Shown: positions 9,469 to 19,162 of the stretch, piece by piece | How the letters are laid out: every line of letters starts with the position of its first letter | How positions within the stretch are numbered: position 1 is the stretch's first letter | Assembly (NCBI GenBank): GCA_018262975.1 | Contig: JADFDG010000016.1 | Span: forward strand, 1-64,000 | Direction: 5' to 3' | DNA length: 64,000 nucleotides | Source: Gammaproteobacteria bacterium | Lineage (GTDB): Bacteria > Pseudomonadota > Gammaproteobacteria > Pseudomonadales > JADFDG01 | Notes under the pieces: generated by a model | The model's input: only the letters and a program-made list of their open reading frames with translations | What the model was told of the DNA's origin: nothing | Database searches by the model: none | Translations under genes and position numbers: made by a program

Positions 9469-10554
9469 ATGATGTACAGCGAAGATATCTACGCCGCGCT
9501 GACCGATGACGAGGTCTTCGCGGACCTGCCGCAGCGCCTGGCCGACCTCACCGGCGGCCGTTCCGCGGCCATCTACTGGCGGCACCCCTGCGGCGACGGC
9601 GAGGTGTTCGCCCACTCCTACTTCTCCGACGAACAGATCCAGACCTATGTCGGCAGTTACGCGCCACAGTCGCCCTGGCACCAGGCGGCGCTGAAGCCCG
9701 GCCGCATCAATCGACTCTGGCACATCAGCCAGGACGTTGCCGACCGTGCCGTGCTGGCCAGCGACGTCTGGAACGAGTGGATCCGTCCCAACGGTGACGA
9801 CACCTTCTACACCATCGGTGGCGTGTTCGACACGGCCTGGGGACGTGGTTCGGTGGGCATCAACCGCGGGCGCAGCCAGTCGGAGTTCGACGACACGGCC
9901 GTGGGGCGCCTGGTACAGGTCGGCGGCGACCTGCAGCGCATGCTGGCCATACGCGGCGAACTGGCCGCGCGCCGGCGCGAGTGCGGCGTACTGCGTGCCA
10001 CCCTCGACACGCTCGGTTACGCGGCACTGCACGTGCGTGCCGATGGCCGCGTGCTGGCGCTCAATGCCGCCGCCGAGGGCCTGTTGCGCCGTGGCGACGG
10101 GTTGCTGCTGGCGGCCGGCCGGTTGACCGCCCGGGAAGCGGAGTCCGCGGCGCGGCTGGCCGCGATTGTCAGTGCGGCGACCCGCGCACGCGATCCCGGG
10201 GCCGGTGCCACGCGCGTGTTGCGCCGTGATGGCAGCGTGGCCTGCCATGTCACGGCGACACCGCTGGTGGGCGTTTCCACGCCGTCGCGCGCCTTGGTAC
10301 TGCTGCGCGAACCGGTGCCGGCCGATACGTCGCTGGACCGGCGGCTGCGCGCGCTGTTTGACCTGTCGCCGGCCGAGGCGGGCATTGCCGTCGGTCTGGC
10401 CAGTGGCCTGACACCGCGCGAAGTCGCCGAGCAGCGCGGCGTCAGCGAGGGCACGGTGCGCAGCCAGGTGAAGACGCTGATGGCCAAGCTGGGCGTGCAC
10501 CGCCAGGCGGAGGTGGTCGCGCTGGTGGTCGGGCTGCCGCCCTTGCGCACCTGA
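9469..10554 (+). CDS. LuxR-type HTH transcriptional regulator
   Basis: C-terminal 'LSPAEAGIAVGLASGLTPREVAEQRGVSEGTVRSQVKTLMAKLGVHRQAEVV'. Confidence 0.85.
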   Translation: MMYSEDIYAALTDDEVFADLPQRLADLTGGRSAAIYWRHPCGDGEVFAHSYFSDEQIQTYVGSYAPQSPWHQAALKPGRINRLWHISQDVADRAVLASDVWNEWIRPNGDDTFYTIGGVFDTAWGRGSVGINRGRSQSEFDDTAVGRLVQVGGDLQRMLAIRGELAARRRECGVLRATLDTLGYAALHVRADGRVLALNAAAEGLLRRGDGLLLAAGRLTAREAESAARLAAIVSAATRARDPGAGATRVLRRDGSVACHVTATPLVGVSTPSRALVLLREPVPADTSLDRRLRALFDLSPAEAGIAVGLASGLTPREVAEQRGVSEGTVRSQVKTLMAKLGVHRQAEVVALVVGLPPLRT

Positions 10555-10629
10555 TTCCTGCTTGGAGCGGGCCGGCACTGGTCGTACCATGCCGCCCGCC
10601 CGTGCACGACTTTCCGAGGGGTCCGTCGC

Positions 10630-11352
10630 TTGCTGTACGCCTGGTACGCGCTGCGTTCGCTGGTTTTCTATGTCGGCTATGCCGTCATCATGGTCCTGCA
10701 GCCCCTGGTCGGGCTGCTGATCTGCAAGGTCGTGCCCGACCGCTGGTTGCAGGCGTGGTTGCTGTCGGCCTGCCGCGCGGCCGTGGTGTGGGCGCGCATG
10801 ACCTGTGGCATCCGCTACCGGCTCGAGGGCGTGGAGAACATTCCCGCCGGTGCGAGCGTGGTGCTGTCCAAGCACCAGAGTGCGTGGGAGACGCTGTTCC
10901 TGCAGGTCTACCTGCAGCCGTCGGTCACCGTGGCCAAGGCCGAACTGCTGCGCATTCCGTTTTTCGGCTGGGGCCTGGCACTGGCGCGCCCCATCGCCAT
11001 CGACCGCGACAAGCCGTCGCAGGCGCTCAAGGAGATCATCCGAAGCGGCCAGTTGCGCCTGGCCGCCGGTGATCGCGTGATCGTCTTCCCGGAAGGCACG
11101 CGCACGCTGCCCGGCGAGCAACGCGAATACTCCGCCGGTGGCGCCATGCTGGCGGTCAAGGCCGGCGTACCGGTGCTGCCGGTGGCGCTCAATTCCGGTG
11201 ACTGCTGGCCGCGTGGCACGCTGGTCAAGCGCCCCGGACTCATCCGCGTGCAGTTTGGCCCGTCCATTGCCACGCAGGGCGTCGGTGCCAAGGAAGTCAA
11301 CCAGCGCGCGCGCGACTGGATCGAGAACGCGCTGGTGCAACCGGTGGCATGA
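10630..11352 (+). CDS. 1-acyl-sn-glycerol-3-phosphate acyltransferase (PlsC family)
   Basis: Acyltransferase motifs SKHQSAWET and FPEGTRT; probable TTG start. Confidence 0.88.
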   Translation: MLYAWYALRSLVFYVGYAVIMVLQPLVGLLICKVVPDRWLQAWLLSACRAAVVWARMTCGIRYRLEGVENIPAGASVVLSKHQSAWETLFLQVYLQPSVTVAKAELLRIPFFGWGLALARPIAIDRDKPSQALKEIIRSGQLRLAAGDRVIVFPEGTRTLPGEQREYSAGGAMLAVKAGVPVLPVALNSGDCWPRGTLVKRPGLIRVQFGPSIATQGVGAKEVNQRARDWIENALVQPVA

Positions 11353-12272
11353 CGGCGCCCCTGCACGACATTCCGTTCAATCTCGTCACCGGCTACCTCG
11401 GTGCCGGCAAGACCACCTTGCTGCGCCACTTGCTGGCCACGCGTCCGGCTGGCGAGCGCTGGGCGGTGCTGGTGAACGAGTTCGGCGAAGTCGGCATCGA
11501 TGGTGCGCTGCTGGATGCCGACGGCGTGTTCGTCAAGGAAGTACCGGGTGGCTGCCTGTGCTGCGCCAACGGCGTGCCATTCCGCATCGCGCTCAACCTG
11601 TTGCTGCAGCGCGCGCGCCCGGACCGCCTGCTCATCGAGCCCACCGGCCTGGGCCACCCGCTGCAGCTGCTGGCGCAACTGCAGGCGGCGGAATACCGCG
11701 ATGTGCTGTCGCCGCGCGCCACGCTCTGCGTCATCGACCCGGTCGCCGCGCGCGATCCGCGCGTCGCCGAGGCGGAGTTGTTCTGGCAGCAGCTGGCCAG
11801 TGCCGACCTGCTGGTGTTCAACCACGCCGACCGCGCCGGTGACGACGACAGGGATGCGCTGCGCGCCTTGCTGGCCGCACGCGGCATGGCCGGCCTGCCC
11901 GCGGTAAGCGTTGCCCGCGGCGCCATCGATCCCGCACTGCTCGACACGCCGCCACTGGCGCGTGGCTGGTCGCTGCTGCCGCCGCCGGCGGACGCCAACA
12001 TGCATCATGCCGGCGCGCAGTGGCCGGCGGAGGTCTGCTTCCCGCACGACGATACGCTGGCGCTGCTGATGGCCTTGCCGGTAGAGCGCCTGAAGGCGGT
12101 CATCCACACCGACCGCGGCTGGCTGGAGGTCAACGCCACCGCCCGCGTCAGCGAATGCCGCCTGCGCGAGCCGGCGGCGGACAGCCGGGTGGAGGTCATT
12201 GCCCTGCGCAGTACCGGGCTGCCGGACCTGAAAAGCATTCTCGATACCCTGCGCGACGACGGCGCCGGGTAA
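11349..12272 (+). CDS. CobW/COG0523 family GTP-binding protein
   Basis: Walker A GYLGAGKTTLL, GGCLCC metal motif, 'VNEFGEVGIDG'; 4-bp overlap with upstream gene. Confidence 0.9.
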   Translation: MTAPLHDIPFNLVTGYLGAGKTTLLRHLLATRPAGERWAVLVNEFGEVGIDGALLDADGVFVKEVPGGCLCCANGVPFRIALNLLLQRARPDRLLIEPTGLGHPLQLLAQLQAAEYRDVLSPRATLCVIDPVAARDPRVAEAELFWQQLASADLLVFNHADRAGDDDRDALRALLAARGMAGLPAVSVARGAIDPALLDTPPLARGWSLLPPPADANMHHAGAQWPAEVCFPHDDTLALLMALPVERLKAVIHTDRGWLEVNATARVSECRLREPAADSRVEVIALRSTGLPDLKSILDTLRDDGAG

Positions 12273-12312
12273 ACTGGCTGATCATCCCAGACGTCACGGT
12301 GCCCATCCGCTC

Positions 12313-13215
12313 ATGGCCGTTGCGACCCTCACTCCAGAGAAAGCCCGCTGGCTGCGCCTGGCCAGTACGGCGTCCGTCGTCACCGCCCTGGTGCTCATCG
12401 GCCTGAAGGCCTGGGCCTGGTGGATCAGTGATTCGGTGGCTTTGCTGGCGTCGCTGATTGATTCGGTGATGGACTCGGCGTCGTCGATCATCAACTTCAT
12501 CGCCATCCGCTACGCGCTGATGCCCGCCGACGAAGAGCACCGCTTCGGCCACGGCAAGGCCGAGGCACTGTCGGGGCTCGGCCAGGCAGCGTTCATCGCC
12601 GGTTCGGCGGTCTTCCTGTTGATGCATGCCACCGAGCGGTTGTTCAACCCCGCGCCGGTCACCGACACCTCCATCGGTATCGCCGTGATGGTGGTATCGA
12701 TTGCCGCCACCGCAGTGCTGGTGGTGATCCAGCGCATCGCCATCCGCAAGACCGGCTCCACGGCGGTGAAGGCGGATTCGCTGCACTACGTCGGCGACTT
12801 GCTGGTGAACGCGAGCATCATTGTCGCCCTGGTGCTGGCCACCGCCGGCTACTACAGCGCCGACGCCTGGTTCGGCATCGGCATCGCCTTCTACATCGCC
12901 TGGAACGCCTGGGAGATCCTGAAGGAGGCCTTCAACCACCTGCTTGATCGCGAAGTGAGCGAGGACGTGCGCGCGGAAATCCTGCGCCTGGTCGAAGCGC
13001 GCCCGGGAGTGACCGGCGTGCATGACCTGCGCACGCGCCTGTCCGGGCAACACATGTTCGTGCAACTGCACCTGGAGATCGCGCGTGACACGCCGCTGTG
13101 GCGGGCGCACGAGATCGCCGAGGACGTCGAACTGGCCATCCTCACCCATTACCCGCACAGCGAGGCGATCGTGCACCAGGATCCGACCCCGCTCGAGGAG
13201 AGCGGAGCCGCCTGA
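12313..13215 (+). CDS. cation diffusion facilitator transporter (FieF-like)
   Basis: DSVMDSASSIINFIA, HRFGHGKAEALSGL, HYVGDLLVNASIIVAL typical of CDF. Confidence 0.9.
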   Translation: MAVATLTPEKARWLRLASTASVVTALVLIGLKAWAWWISDSVALLASLIDSVMDSASSIINFIAIRYALMPADEEHRFGHGKAEALSGLGQAAFIAGSAVFLLMHATERLFNPAPVTDTSIGIAVMVVSIAATAVLVVIQRIAIRKTGSTAVKADSLHYVGDLLVNASIIVALVLATAGYYSADAWFGIGIAFYIAWNAWEILKEAFNHLLDREVSEDVRAEILRLVEARPGVTGVHDLRTRLSGQHMFVQLHLEIARDTPLWRAHEIAEDVELAILTHYPHSEAIVHQDPTPLEESGAA

Positions 13216-14885
13216 TGGATCTCGGCCTGCTCGCCGCCCTGGACGGGTGGAGCCTGCTCGCGGGACTCGGCCTGTTCATGCTCGGCATGGACCAGCTGGA
13301 ATCCGGCGCCAACGCGGTGGCGGGCAACACCTTCCGCGCCATGTTGCGGCAGGCCACCGGGCACCCGTTGCTGTCGATCCTGTTCGGCATCGTCGCCACC
13401 GGCATCCTGCAGAGCAGTTCGATCCTCGGCCTGATGGTACTGGCCTTCGTCGGTGCCGGCATCCTGCCGATGCGCAACGCCATCGGCGTGATCCTCGGTT
13501 CCAATATCGGCAGCACCTTCACCGGCTGGATCGTCGGGGCCATCGGCTTCAAGCTCGACCTGGAGGCGCTGGCGATTCCCTTCATCGGGATCGGCGCCAT
13601 CGTGGTGGTGTTCGCGCATGCCGAGTCGCGCCTGCGCGCCTGGGGGTCGGTGCTGCTGGCACTGGGGTTGCTGCTGCTGGGCATGCAGTACATGGTCGGG
13701 GCAGCCGATACGCTGGCGCGCGGCTTCGACCCGGGGACGCTGGCCGATCATCCACCCATCGTGTTCTTCCTCGTGGGGATCATCGTGACGGTGATCGTGC
13801 GCACCAGCGCCGCGACCATCATGATGGCGTTGTCCGCCATGAGCGTGGGCATCCTCAACCTCGAACAGGCCGCGGCGATTGCCATCGGCGCCGATCTCGG
13901 CACCACCAGCACCATGGTCATCGCCGCCGTGAAGGGCGTGGCGGCCAAGAAGCAGGTGGCGCTGTTCCACGTGCTGTTCAACGTGGTCAGCAACGGCGTG
14001 GCTTTCGTGTTATTGCTGCCGCACGTGGGCGCCATCACCGCCTGGTACGGCATCGAGGACCCGCTGCTGGCGTTGCCGGCCTTCCACAGTACCTTCAACC
14101 TGCTGGGCGTGTTGCTGTTCTATCCGTTTGTCGGGCGCATCGGTGATTTCCTGGCCGCGCGCTTCCAGGGCGGCGAGGAAACCGTGGCGGTCCACCTGCC
14201 GCGCGTGCCGTGGTCGGAAAAAGAGGCGGCATTCACTGCCCTCGAGCAGGAGGTGCGCGGTCTGTACCGGCGCGTGCTTGCCCTCAACCTGCGTGCACTC
14301 AAACTCGAGCTGCCGCCGCTGGTGGCCGACGGCCGCCAGGAGGGCGGGGCGCTCGACGAGTGGCTGGGTCCGCGCGCGACCTTCGGCGACGAGTACGAAC
14401 TGGTGAAGCGACTGGAAGGGGAATTGTTCGATTACATCCGCCACCTGCAGTCGCTGGCGCTGTCCGACGAGGAGTCACGGCGGCTGGCGGTGCTGATGGT
14501 GGCGGCACGCGAGGTCGTGCAGGCGGCCAAGGGCGTCAAGGACATCCGCGAGGAACTGGTGGAGTTCCGCCACTCCTCCAACGCGTGGCTGGCGGCCTAC
14601 GTGGGCGAATACAACACGGCGTTGCGCGGCCACTACGCCGCGCTGGCCGACCTGATGCTGCGCCCGCACCACGAGGTGGCGATCGTCGATGCGCTCGAAC
14701 AGCTCACCCTGCAGGAGTCGAAACTGCACGACAGCATGAAACAGCGCGTGTATGCCGAAGACCTGCGCAGTGGCCTGTCCGACGTGGAGCTGTCCACCGT
14801 GCTGAACGTGTTGCACGAGATGCACGGGTCCAACCGCGCGTTGCTGCGCGGTGCGCGCGGCATACTGCGCAACGTGCTGGACTGA
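13215..14885 (+). CDS. Na/Pi cotransporter family protein with PhoU-like C-terminus
   Basis: Repeated SSSILGLM.../SAATIMMALSAM motifs, QSSS; ATG overlaps TGA of the upstream gene. Confidence 0.88.
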   Translation: MDLGLLAALDGWSLLAGLGLFMLGMDQLESGANAVAGNTFRAMLRQATGHPLLSILFGIVATGILQSSSILGLMVLAFVGAGILPMRNAIGVILGSNIGSTFTGWIVGAIGFKLDLEALAIPFIGIGAIVVVFAHAESRLRAWGSVLLALGLLLLGMQYMVGAADTLARGFDPGTLADHPPIVFFLVGIIVTVIVRTSAATIMMALSAMSVGILNLEQAAAIAIGADLGTTSTMVIAAVKGVAAKKQVALFHVLFNVVSNGVAFVLLLPHVGAITAWYGIEDPLLALPAFHSTFNLLGVLLFYPFVGRIGDFLAARFQGGEETVAVHLPRVPWSEKEAAFTALEQEVRGLYRRVLALNLRALKLELPPLVADGRQEGGALDEWLGPRATFGDEYELVKRLEGELFDYIRHLQSLALSDEESRRLAVLMVAAREVVQAAKGVKDIREELVEFRHSSNAWLAAYVGEYNTALRGHYAALADLMLRPHHEVAIVDALEQLTLQESKLHDSMKQRVYAEDLRSGLSDVELSTVLNVLHEMHGSNRALLRGARGILRNVLD

Positions 14886-14891
14886 GGGCGC

Positions 14892-15956
14892 TCAGGGGGC
14901 GCTGGTGGCTGCTGGCGGGTCCCGCCAGGGTTTGCCGGCGGCGTACGAAACCAGCCGCTCGAGGGTGGTGGCGAAGCGCGGGTCGCTGGTGCTGCCGATG
15001 CCGGTCAGTGCGCGCTTCTGCAGTGCTTGCGCTTCGCCGAAGTTGCCGCTCTCCGCTTGCGCGGCAGCCAGCGTGTCGAGCATCTGCACGCTCTGGTCCA
15101 TCACCGGCAGCAGCAACGCCACCGCGCGCTTGCCGTCTCGCTCGCTGTCCTGCGGACAGGTGGACAGCAGCCAGGCGAGGTTGTTGATGGCCGGCAGGTA
15201 CTGGCGCGCCGCCGCGCGTTCGAGCAGTTCCCGGGCCTTGGCGAAGTCACGCGGCATGCCCACGCCGCGGTAATGGAACGAGGCCAGCGTGTCCATGGCG
15301 GGTGCGTGCCCGGCGTTGGCGGACTTTTCCAGCCACTCGATCGCGCGCGGCAGGTCGCGCACGGTGCCGGCGCCCACCAGCAGCTTCTCGGCCAGCAGCA
15401 ATTGCGCGGCGGCATCGCCGGCCTCGGCGCGGCCCTTCACGGCACGGAAGTCTTCCTCGAGGGACAGTGCCCCGGGCTGCCCGGCGGCCGCGGCATTGCG
15501 CAGTGCCTGCAGTTCGCGCTCCAGTTCGGGGGCGGCGGCCTGCACCCGCGCGAGCACGCGCGCGGCCACCGCGCGGTCGAGTGATTCCGAGTAACCGGTC
15601 ACCGCGTTGCCGTGAGGGCCTTCCAGGGCGGTGCGGATGGCGTGAAGTTCGGCGGGCGCGAGGTTCGCCAGTTGTTCGTCCAGCAATGCGCTGCGCGCTG
15701 CTGGCCAGTCGGCATGCTCCTTCCAGAATCCGGCGAGGCTCTCCAGCAAGGGGCGGGCATCGGGATTGCGCTCGGCCTGGCGCAGCGTCAGTTCCTGCAG
15801 TGCCTGGTAGTAGCGCGCCTCGGCACCGGACAGCACCAGCAAGGCTTCGGCGTCCGCGCGGGCGTTGTCCTGCGGCGCACGGTTCGCGCAGCCGACCAGC
15901 AGCAGGGGAGCGGTCAGCAGCGCGGCGAGCACGGGGGCGGGGCATTTTGTCGGCAT
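14892..15956 (-). CDS. Sel1/TPR-repeat lipoprotein
   Basis: Lipobox LLLVGCANRA; Sel1 repeats 'AIEWLEKSANAGHAPAMDTLASFHYRGVGMPRDFAKARELLERAA'. Confidence 0.8.
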   Translation of the reverse strand: MPTKCPAPVLAALLTAPLLLVGCANRAPQDNARADAEALLVLSGAEARYYQALQELTLRQAERNPDARPLLESLAGFWKEHADWPAARSALLDEQLANLAPAELHAIRTALEGPHGNAVTGYSESLDRAVAARVLARVQAAAPELERELQALRNAAAAGQPGALSLEEDFRAVKGRAEAGDAAAQLLLAEKLLVGAGTVRDLPRAIEWLEKSANAGHAPAMDTLASFHYRGVGMPRDFAKARELLERAAARQYLPAINNLAWLLSTCPQDSERDGKRAVALLLPVMDQSVQMLDTLAAAQAESGNFGEAQALQKRALTGIGSTSDPRFATTLERLVSYAAGKPWRDPPAATSAP

Positions 15957-16082
15957 GGCGTGGGGCAGGTCCGTTCCGTCGGCCGTTTGCCTATGAAGGG
16001 TAGCACGAGGGTGCGCGGCCCGGCCGGGCCGGGTATTGTTGCCGTGAGACCGCTGCCTGCCGGCGGGATTCCCGGAGACGTC

Positions 16083-17981
16083 ATGGTCGTGTTCTTCCGC
16101 GTCGCGCTTGCGTGCCTGCTGCTGCTGTCGGTGTCGCCGTCGCGTGCCGACAGCGTGTTGCCGTTGCCGCCGGGCCACGTCGCGCTGGAACTGAACGACA
16201 GCCTGGCGTGGTGGCCGGACGCGCCGGCGGCCGCCGGCCTGGCGGAGGCGCGCGCCAATGCCGCGGCGTTCGTGCCGGCGCCGCCGGGGCCCGGCTATGG
16301 CGTCAACCGCGCGCCCACCTGGTTCCGCGTCGACCTGCTCAACGCCGGTGACCGGCGCGACCTGCTGCTTGAGGTCGCCTTCGCCAAGATCGACGCGCTC
16401 GATGTCTGGCTGGTGCATGCCAATGGCCGCGTCGATGCGTGGCACACCGGCGAGGCGCGCCCCTGGCAGGACCGCCCGTTGCCGGTGCCGCGCTACCTGT
16501 TCCCGTTGAGCATGGCCGCCGGCGAACCGGTGACGCTGTTCGTGCGCGCCGATGCCAGCGCGGTGATGAACCTGCCGCTGACGCTGCACGACGAGCGCAG
16601 TTACCTCGCGCGTGAAAGCGCCCTGCGCGCGTGGCTGGGTATTTTCTACGGACTGGTGCTGGGCGTGATCGGCTACAACGCCTTCCTGTTCCGCACCACG
16701 CGCGACCGGGCGTTCCTCAACTATTCGATCGCCAGCATCCTCGCGCTGGGCTATTTCGCGTCGGTCGACGGCTACGTGGCGCTGTGGCTGGCGGACTGGC
16801 CGCTGCTGGTGCAGCGGCTGCTGTTCCTGTGCGGCACCTTCTCGGTGACCTTTACCCTGTTGTTCGCCCGCGGCTTCCTCGACCTGCCGTCGCGGGCGCC
16901 ACGGCTGGACCGGGTGATGCTGGCGGTGGCGCTGGGCGCGGCGCTGGGCACGATACTCATCCCGTTCGTGCCGGCGGTCGTCGCCATGTTCTTCACCATC
17001 TTCTTCAGCCTGGCGATGGCGGTGCTGATGGCGGTGGCCGGTGTGCTGTCCCTGCGCCAGGGTTTCCGCCCGGCGCGCTGGTTCGTGTTCGCCATCGTCG
17101 TGCATCTGGTTGCGCTGTCGCTGGTGTCGGTGGGTGCGCTGGGCATCGTGCCCTGGCTGTTCGCCCAGGCCGACACCGTGCACCGCATCGGCTTCGTGCT
17201 CAACCTGGTGTGCTTCACGCTGGCGCTGGGCGAGCGCATCGCGCTGGTGGAGCAGGAGCGCCGCCTGGCCGAGGAGCGCGCTGCGCAGGCCGGGCTGGTG
17301 TTGCGGGCGCGCAACGATTTCCTGTCGCGCATGAGCCACGAGTTGCGCACGCCCATGACCGGTGTGCTGGGTATGGCGGAACTGCTTGATCGTACGGAGC
17401 TCGGCAGCACGCAGCGTCGTTACCTGTCGACGCTGCGTTACTCCGGCGAAATGCTGCTCAACCTGATCAACGACATCCTCGATCATGCGCGCCTGGAAGC
17501 CGGTCGCCTGCAACTGCACAACGCCGCCTTCGACCTGCTGCGCCTGCTCGACGATTGCCGACTGCTGTTCGAGCAGCAACCGCGTGGCGACGGCGTGACC
17601 TTGCGCACTGATCTGGCCGCCGGCGTGTCGCGCGTGGTATTCGGCGATGCGCAGCGCGTGCGCCAGTTGCTGGTGAACCTGCTGGCGGTGGCCTACCGGC
17701 GCAGCACGCGTGGTGCGATCGTGCTGCACGTGCGCCCGCTCGATGCGGCGCCCGGCTGGTTGCGTTTCGAAGTCGAAGATGGCGGTCCGCGCCTCGATGC
17801 GGCGGCCATGGCGCGCCTGTTCGATCCCGCGGCACCGGCCGCGGAAGCCGGCATGGGGCTGGCGATGTCGCGGCGTCTGTGCGAGGCCATGGGGGGGCGC
17901 ATGGGCGTGAACGCCGCCACCGGCGGTACTGGCGACGGCATCGTCCTGTGGTTCGAGGTGCCGCTGCACGCGGCCGGATGA
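16083..17981 (+). CDS. 7TM-DISM sensor histidine kinase (degenerate-looking ATPase domain)
   Basis: Signal peptide, DISMED2-like region, 7 TM, H-box SHELRTPMTGVLGMAELL; HATPase-like C-terminus. Confidence 0.82.
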   Translation: MVVFFRVALACLLLLSVSPSRADSVLPLPPGHVALELNDSLAWWPDAPAAAGLAEARANAAAFVPAPPGPGYGVNRAPTWFRVDLLNAGDRRDLLLEVAFAKIDALDVWLVHANGRVDAWHTGEARPWQDRPLPVPRYLFPLSMAAGEPVTLFVRADASAVMNLPLTLHDERSYLARESALRAWLGIFYGLVLGVIGYNAFLFRTTRDRAFLNYSIASILALGYFASVDGYVALWLADWPLLVQRLLFLCGTFSVTFTLLFARGFLDLPSRAPRLDRVMLAVALGAALGTILIPFVPAVVAMFFTIFFSLAMAVLMAVAGVLSLRQGFRPARWFVFAIVVHLVALSLVSVGALGIVPWLFAQADTVHRIGFVLNLVCFTLALGERIALVEQERRLAEERAAQAGLVLRARNDFLSRMSHELRTPMTGVLGMAELLDRTELGSTQRRYLSTLRYSGEMLLNLINDILDHARLEAGRLQLHNAAFDLLRLLDDCRLLFEQQPRGDGVTLRTDLAAGVSRVVFGDAQRVRQLLVNLLAVAYRRSTRGAIVLHVRPLDAAPGWLRFEVEDGGPRLDAAAMARLFDPAAPAAEAGMGLAMSRRLCEAMGGRMGVNAATGGTGDGIVLWFEVPLHAAG

Positions 17982-17988
17982 CGCACGC

Positions 17989-19041
17989 ATGGCCCGCCAC
18001 GTTGTCCCCGCGTCCATCCTGCAGAACCTCATCGAACTGGCGTTGCACGGCCGCCTGAATCTCGGCGAACTGTTCGATGCCGCGGGCATCGATGCCGACC
18101 TGGTCGGTCGCCCGGATGCGCTGGTGGATATCGACCAGCTCGATCGCCTGTTCACTCTGGCATTCGCCCGCACCGACGATGCGTTCTTCGGCCTGCACGC
18201 CGGCATCAACAATCACTACGCTTCGCTGGACCTGCTCGGCCGGCTGATGGCCACCAGCAGCACGCTCGGCGATGCCGCGCAGGAACTGCTGCGCTTCAAG
18301 GACCTGCTGGTGCCGTACCTGCGCTTTTCCCTCGAAATGCGCGGCGATATCGCCGTGCTGGCCTGCGCTCCGGACGGCAGCGTGCGCTTCGCCGAATCCC
18401 CGCACCACGACGACCTGGTGGTGGCCACCATCGTCGCTATCGGCCGCGCGCTGGCCGGCGGCCAGCTGGACGTGCGTGGCATCGCGCTGCGCCATGCAGT
18501 GCCGGCCGATGACGGCGAGTACCGGCGCCTGCTCGGCGACGTGCCGTATACCTTCGACGCACCGCGCAACGAGGTGCATTTCGCCGCCAGCGCGCTGCAG
18601 CAGCGCCTCACCACCGCCTACCCCCAATACCACCAGCGCGTCGAGCAGCAGGCCGAGCAGCAGTTGTCGCGCATCAGTCGCGGCCATGGCATGGCCGCGC
18701 AGGTGGAAGCGCACCTGGAGTCGCGCCTTGGCGAACAGCCGGTGGGCATCGACGACATCGCCGCGCTGTTCAACATGACCGCCCGCACCCTGCAGCGCCG
18801 GCTGCGCGAGGACGGCGTGGCCTTCGGCGACCTGCGCGATGCCGTGCGCCATCGGCGCGCCCGCCGCCTGCTGGCTGACCCGTCGGTCGCGATGGATGCG
18901 CTGGCCCAGCACCTCGGGTTTTCCGACACCGCCAACTTCTACCACGCCTTCCGGCGCTGGGAGGGGACTACGCCCGGGGCTTTCCGCCGGGCCTGTGGCA
19001 GCGGGCGGCCCCCCGACGGGGGCACGCCGGCCGGCGACTGA
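17989..19041 (+). CDS. AraC family transcriptional regulator
   Basis: C-terminal HTH 'DDIAALFNMTARTLQRRLREDGVAFGDLRDAVRHRRARRLL...LGFSDTANFYHAFRRWEGTTPGAFR'. Confidence 0.9.
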   Translation: MARHVVPASILQNLIELALHGRLNLGELFDAAGIDADLVGRPDALVDIDQLDRLFTLAFARTDDAFFGLHAGINNHYASLDLLGRLMATSSTLGDAAQELLRFKDLLVPYLRFSLEMRGDIAVLACAPDGSVRFAESPHHDDLVVATIVAIGRALAGGQLDVRGIALRHAVPADDGEYRRLLGDVPYTFDAPRNEVHFAASALQQRLTTAYPQYHQRVEQQAEQQLSRISRGHGMAAQVEAHLESRLGEQPVGIDDIAALFNMTARTLQRRLREDGVAFGDLRDAVRHRRARRLLADPSVAMDALAQHLGFSDTANFYHAFRRWEGTTPGAFRRACGSGRPPDGGTPAGD

Positions 19042-19162
19042 GGCCGCCGGCCGCGTTGCTGGCAGCCGCCGGGTACCCCCTCTATACTGAGCCCGGCTGT
19101 TTGCCGTCAGTCATTTTTCGCATAGCCGCCGTGGCGGGCCCGTAGGGACGGTTTTTCTGCGC

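Noticed and set aside
9397-11340. Antisense ORF of 647 aa opposite LuxR-type and PlsC genes
   Set aside because: Shadow ORF with Gln/His/Arg-rich composition and no motif.
15957-18212. N-terminal two thirds of the 1106-aa minus-strand ORF
   Set aside because: Opposite the histidine kinase and part of AraC; only the last 355 codons (14892-15956) form the real Sel1 lipoprotein gene.
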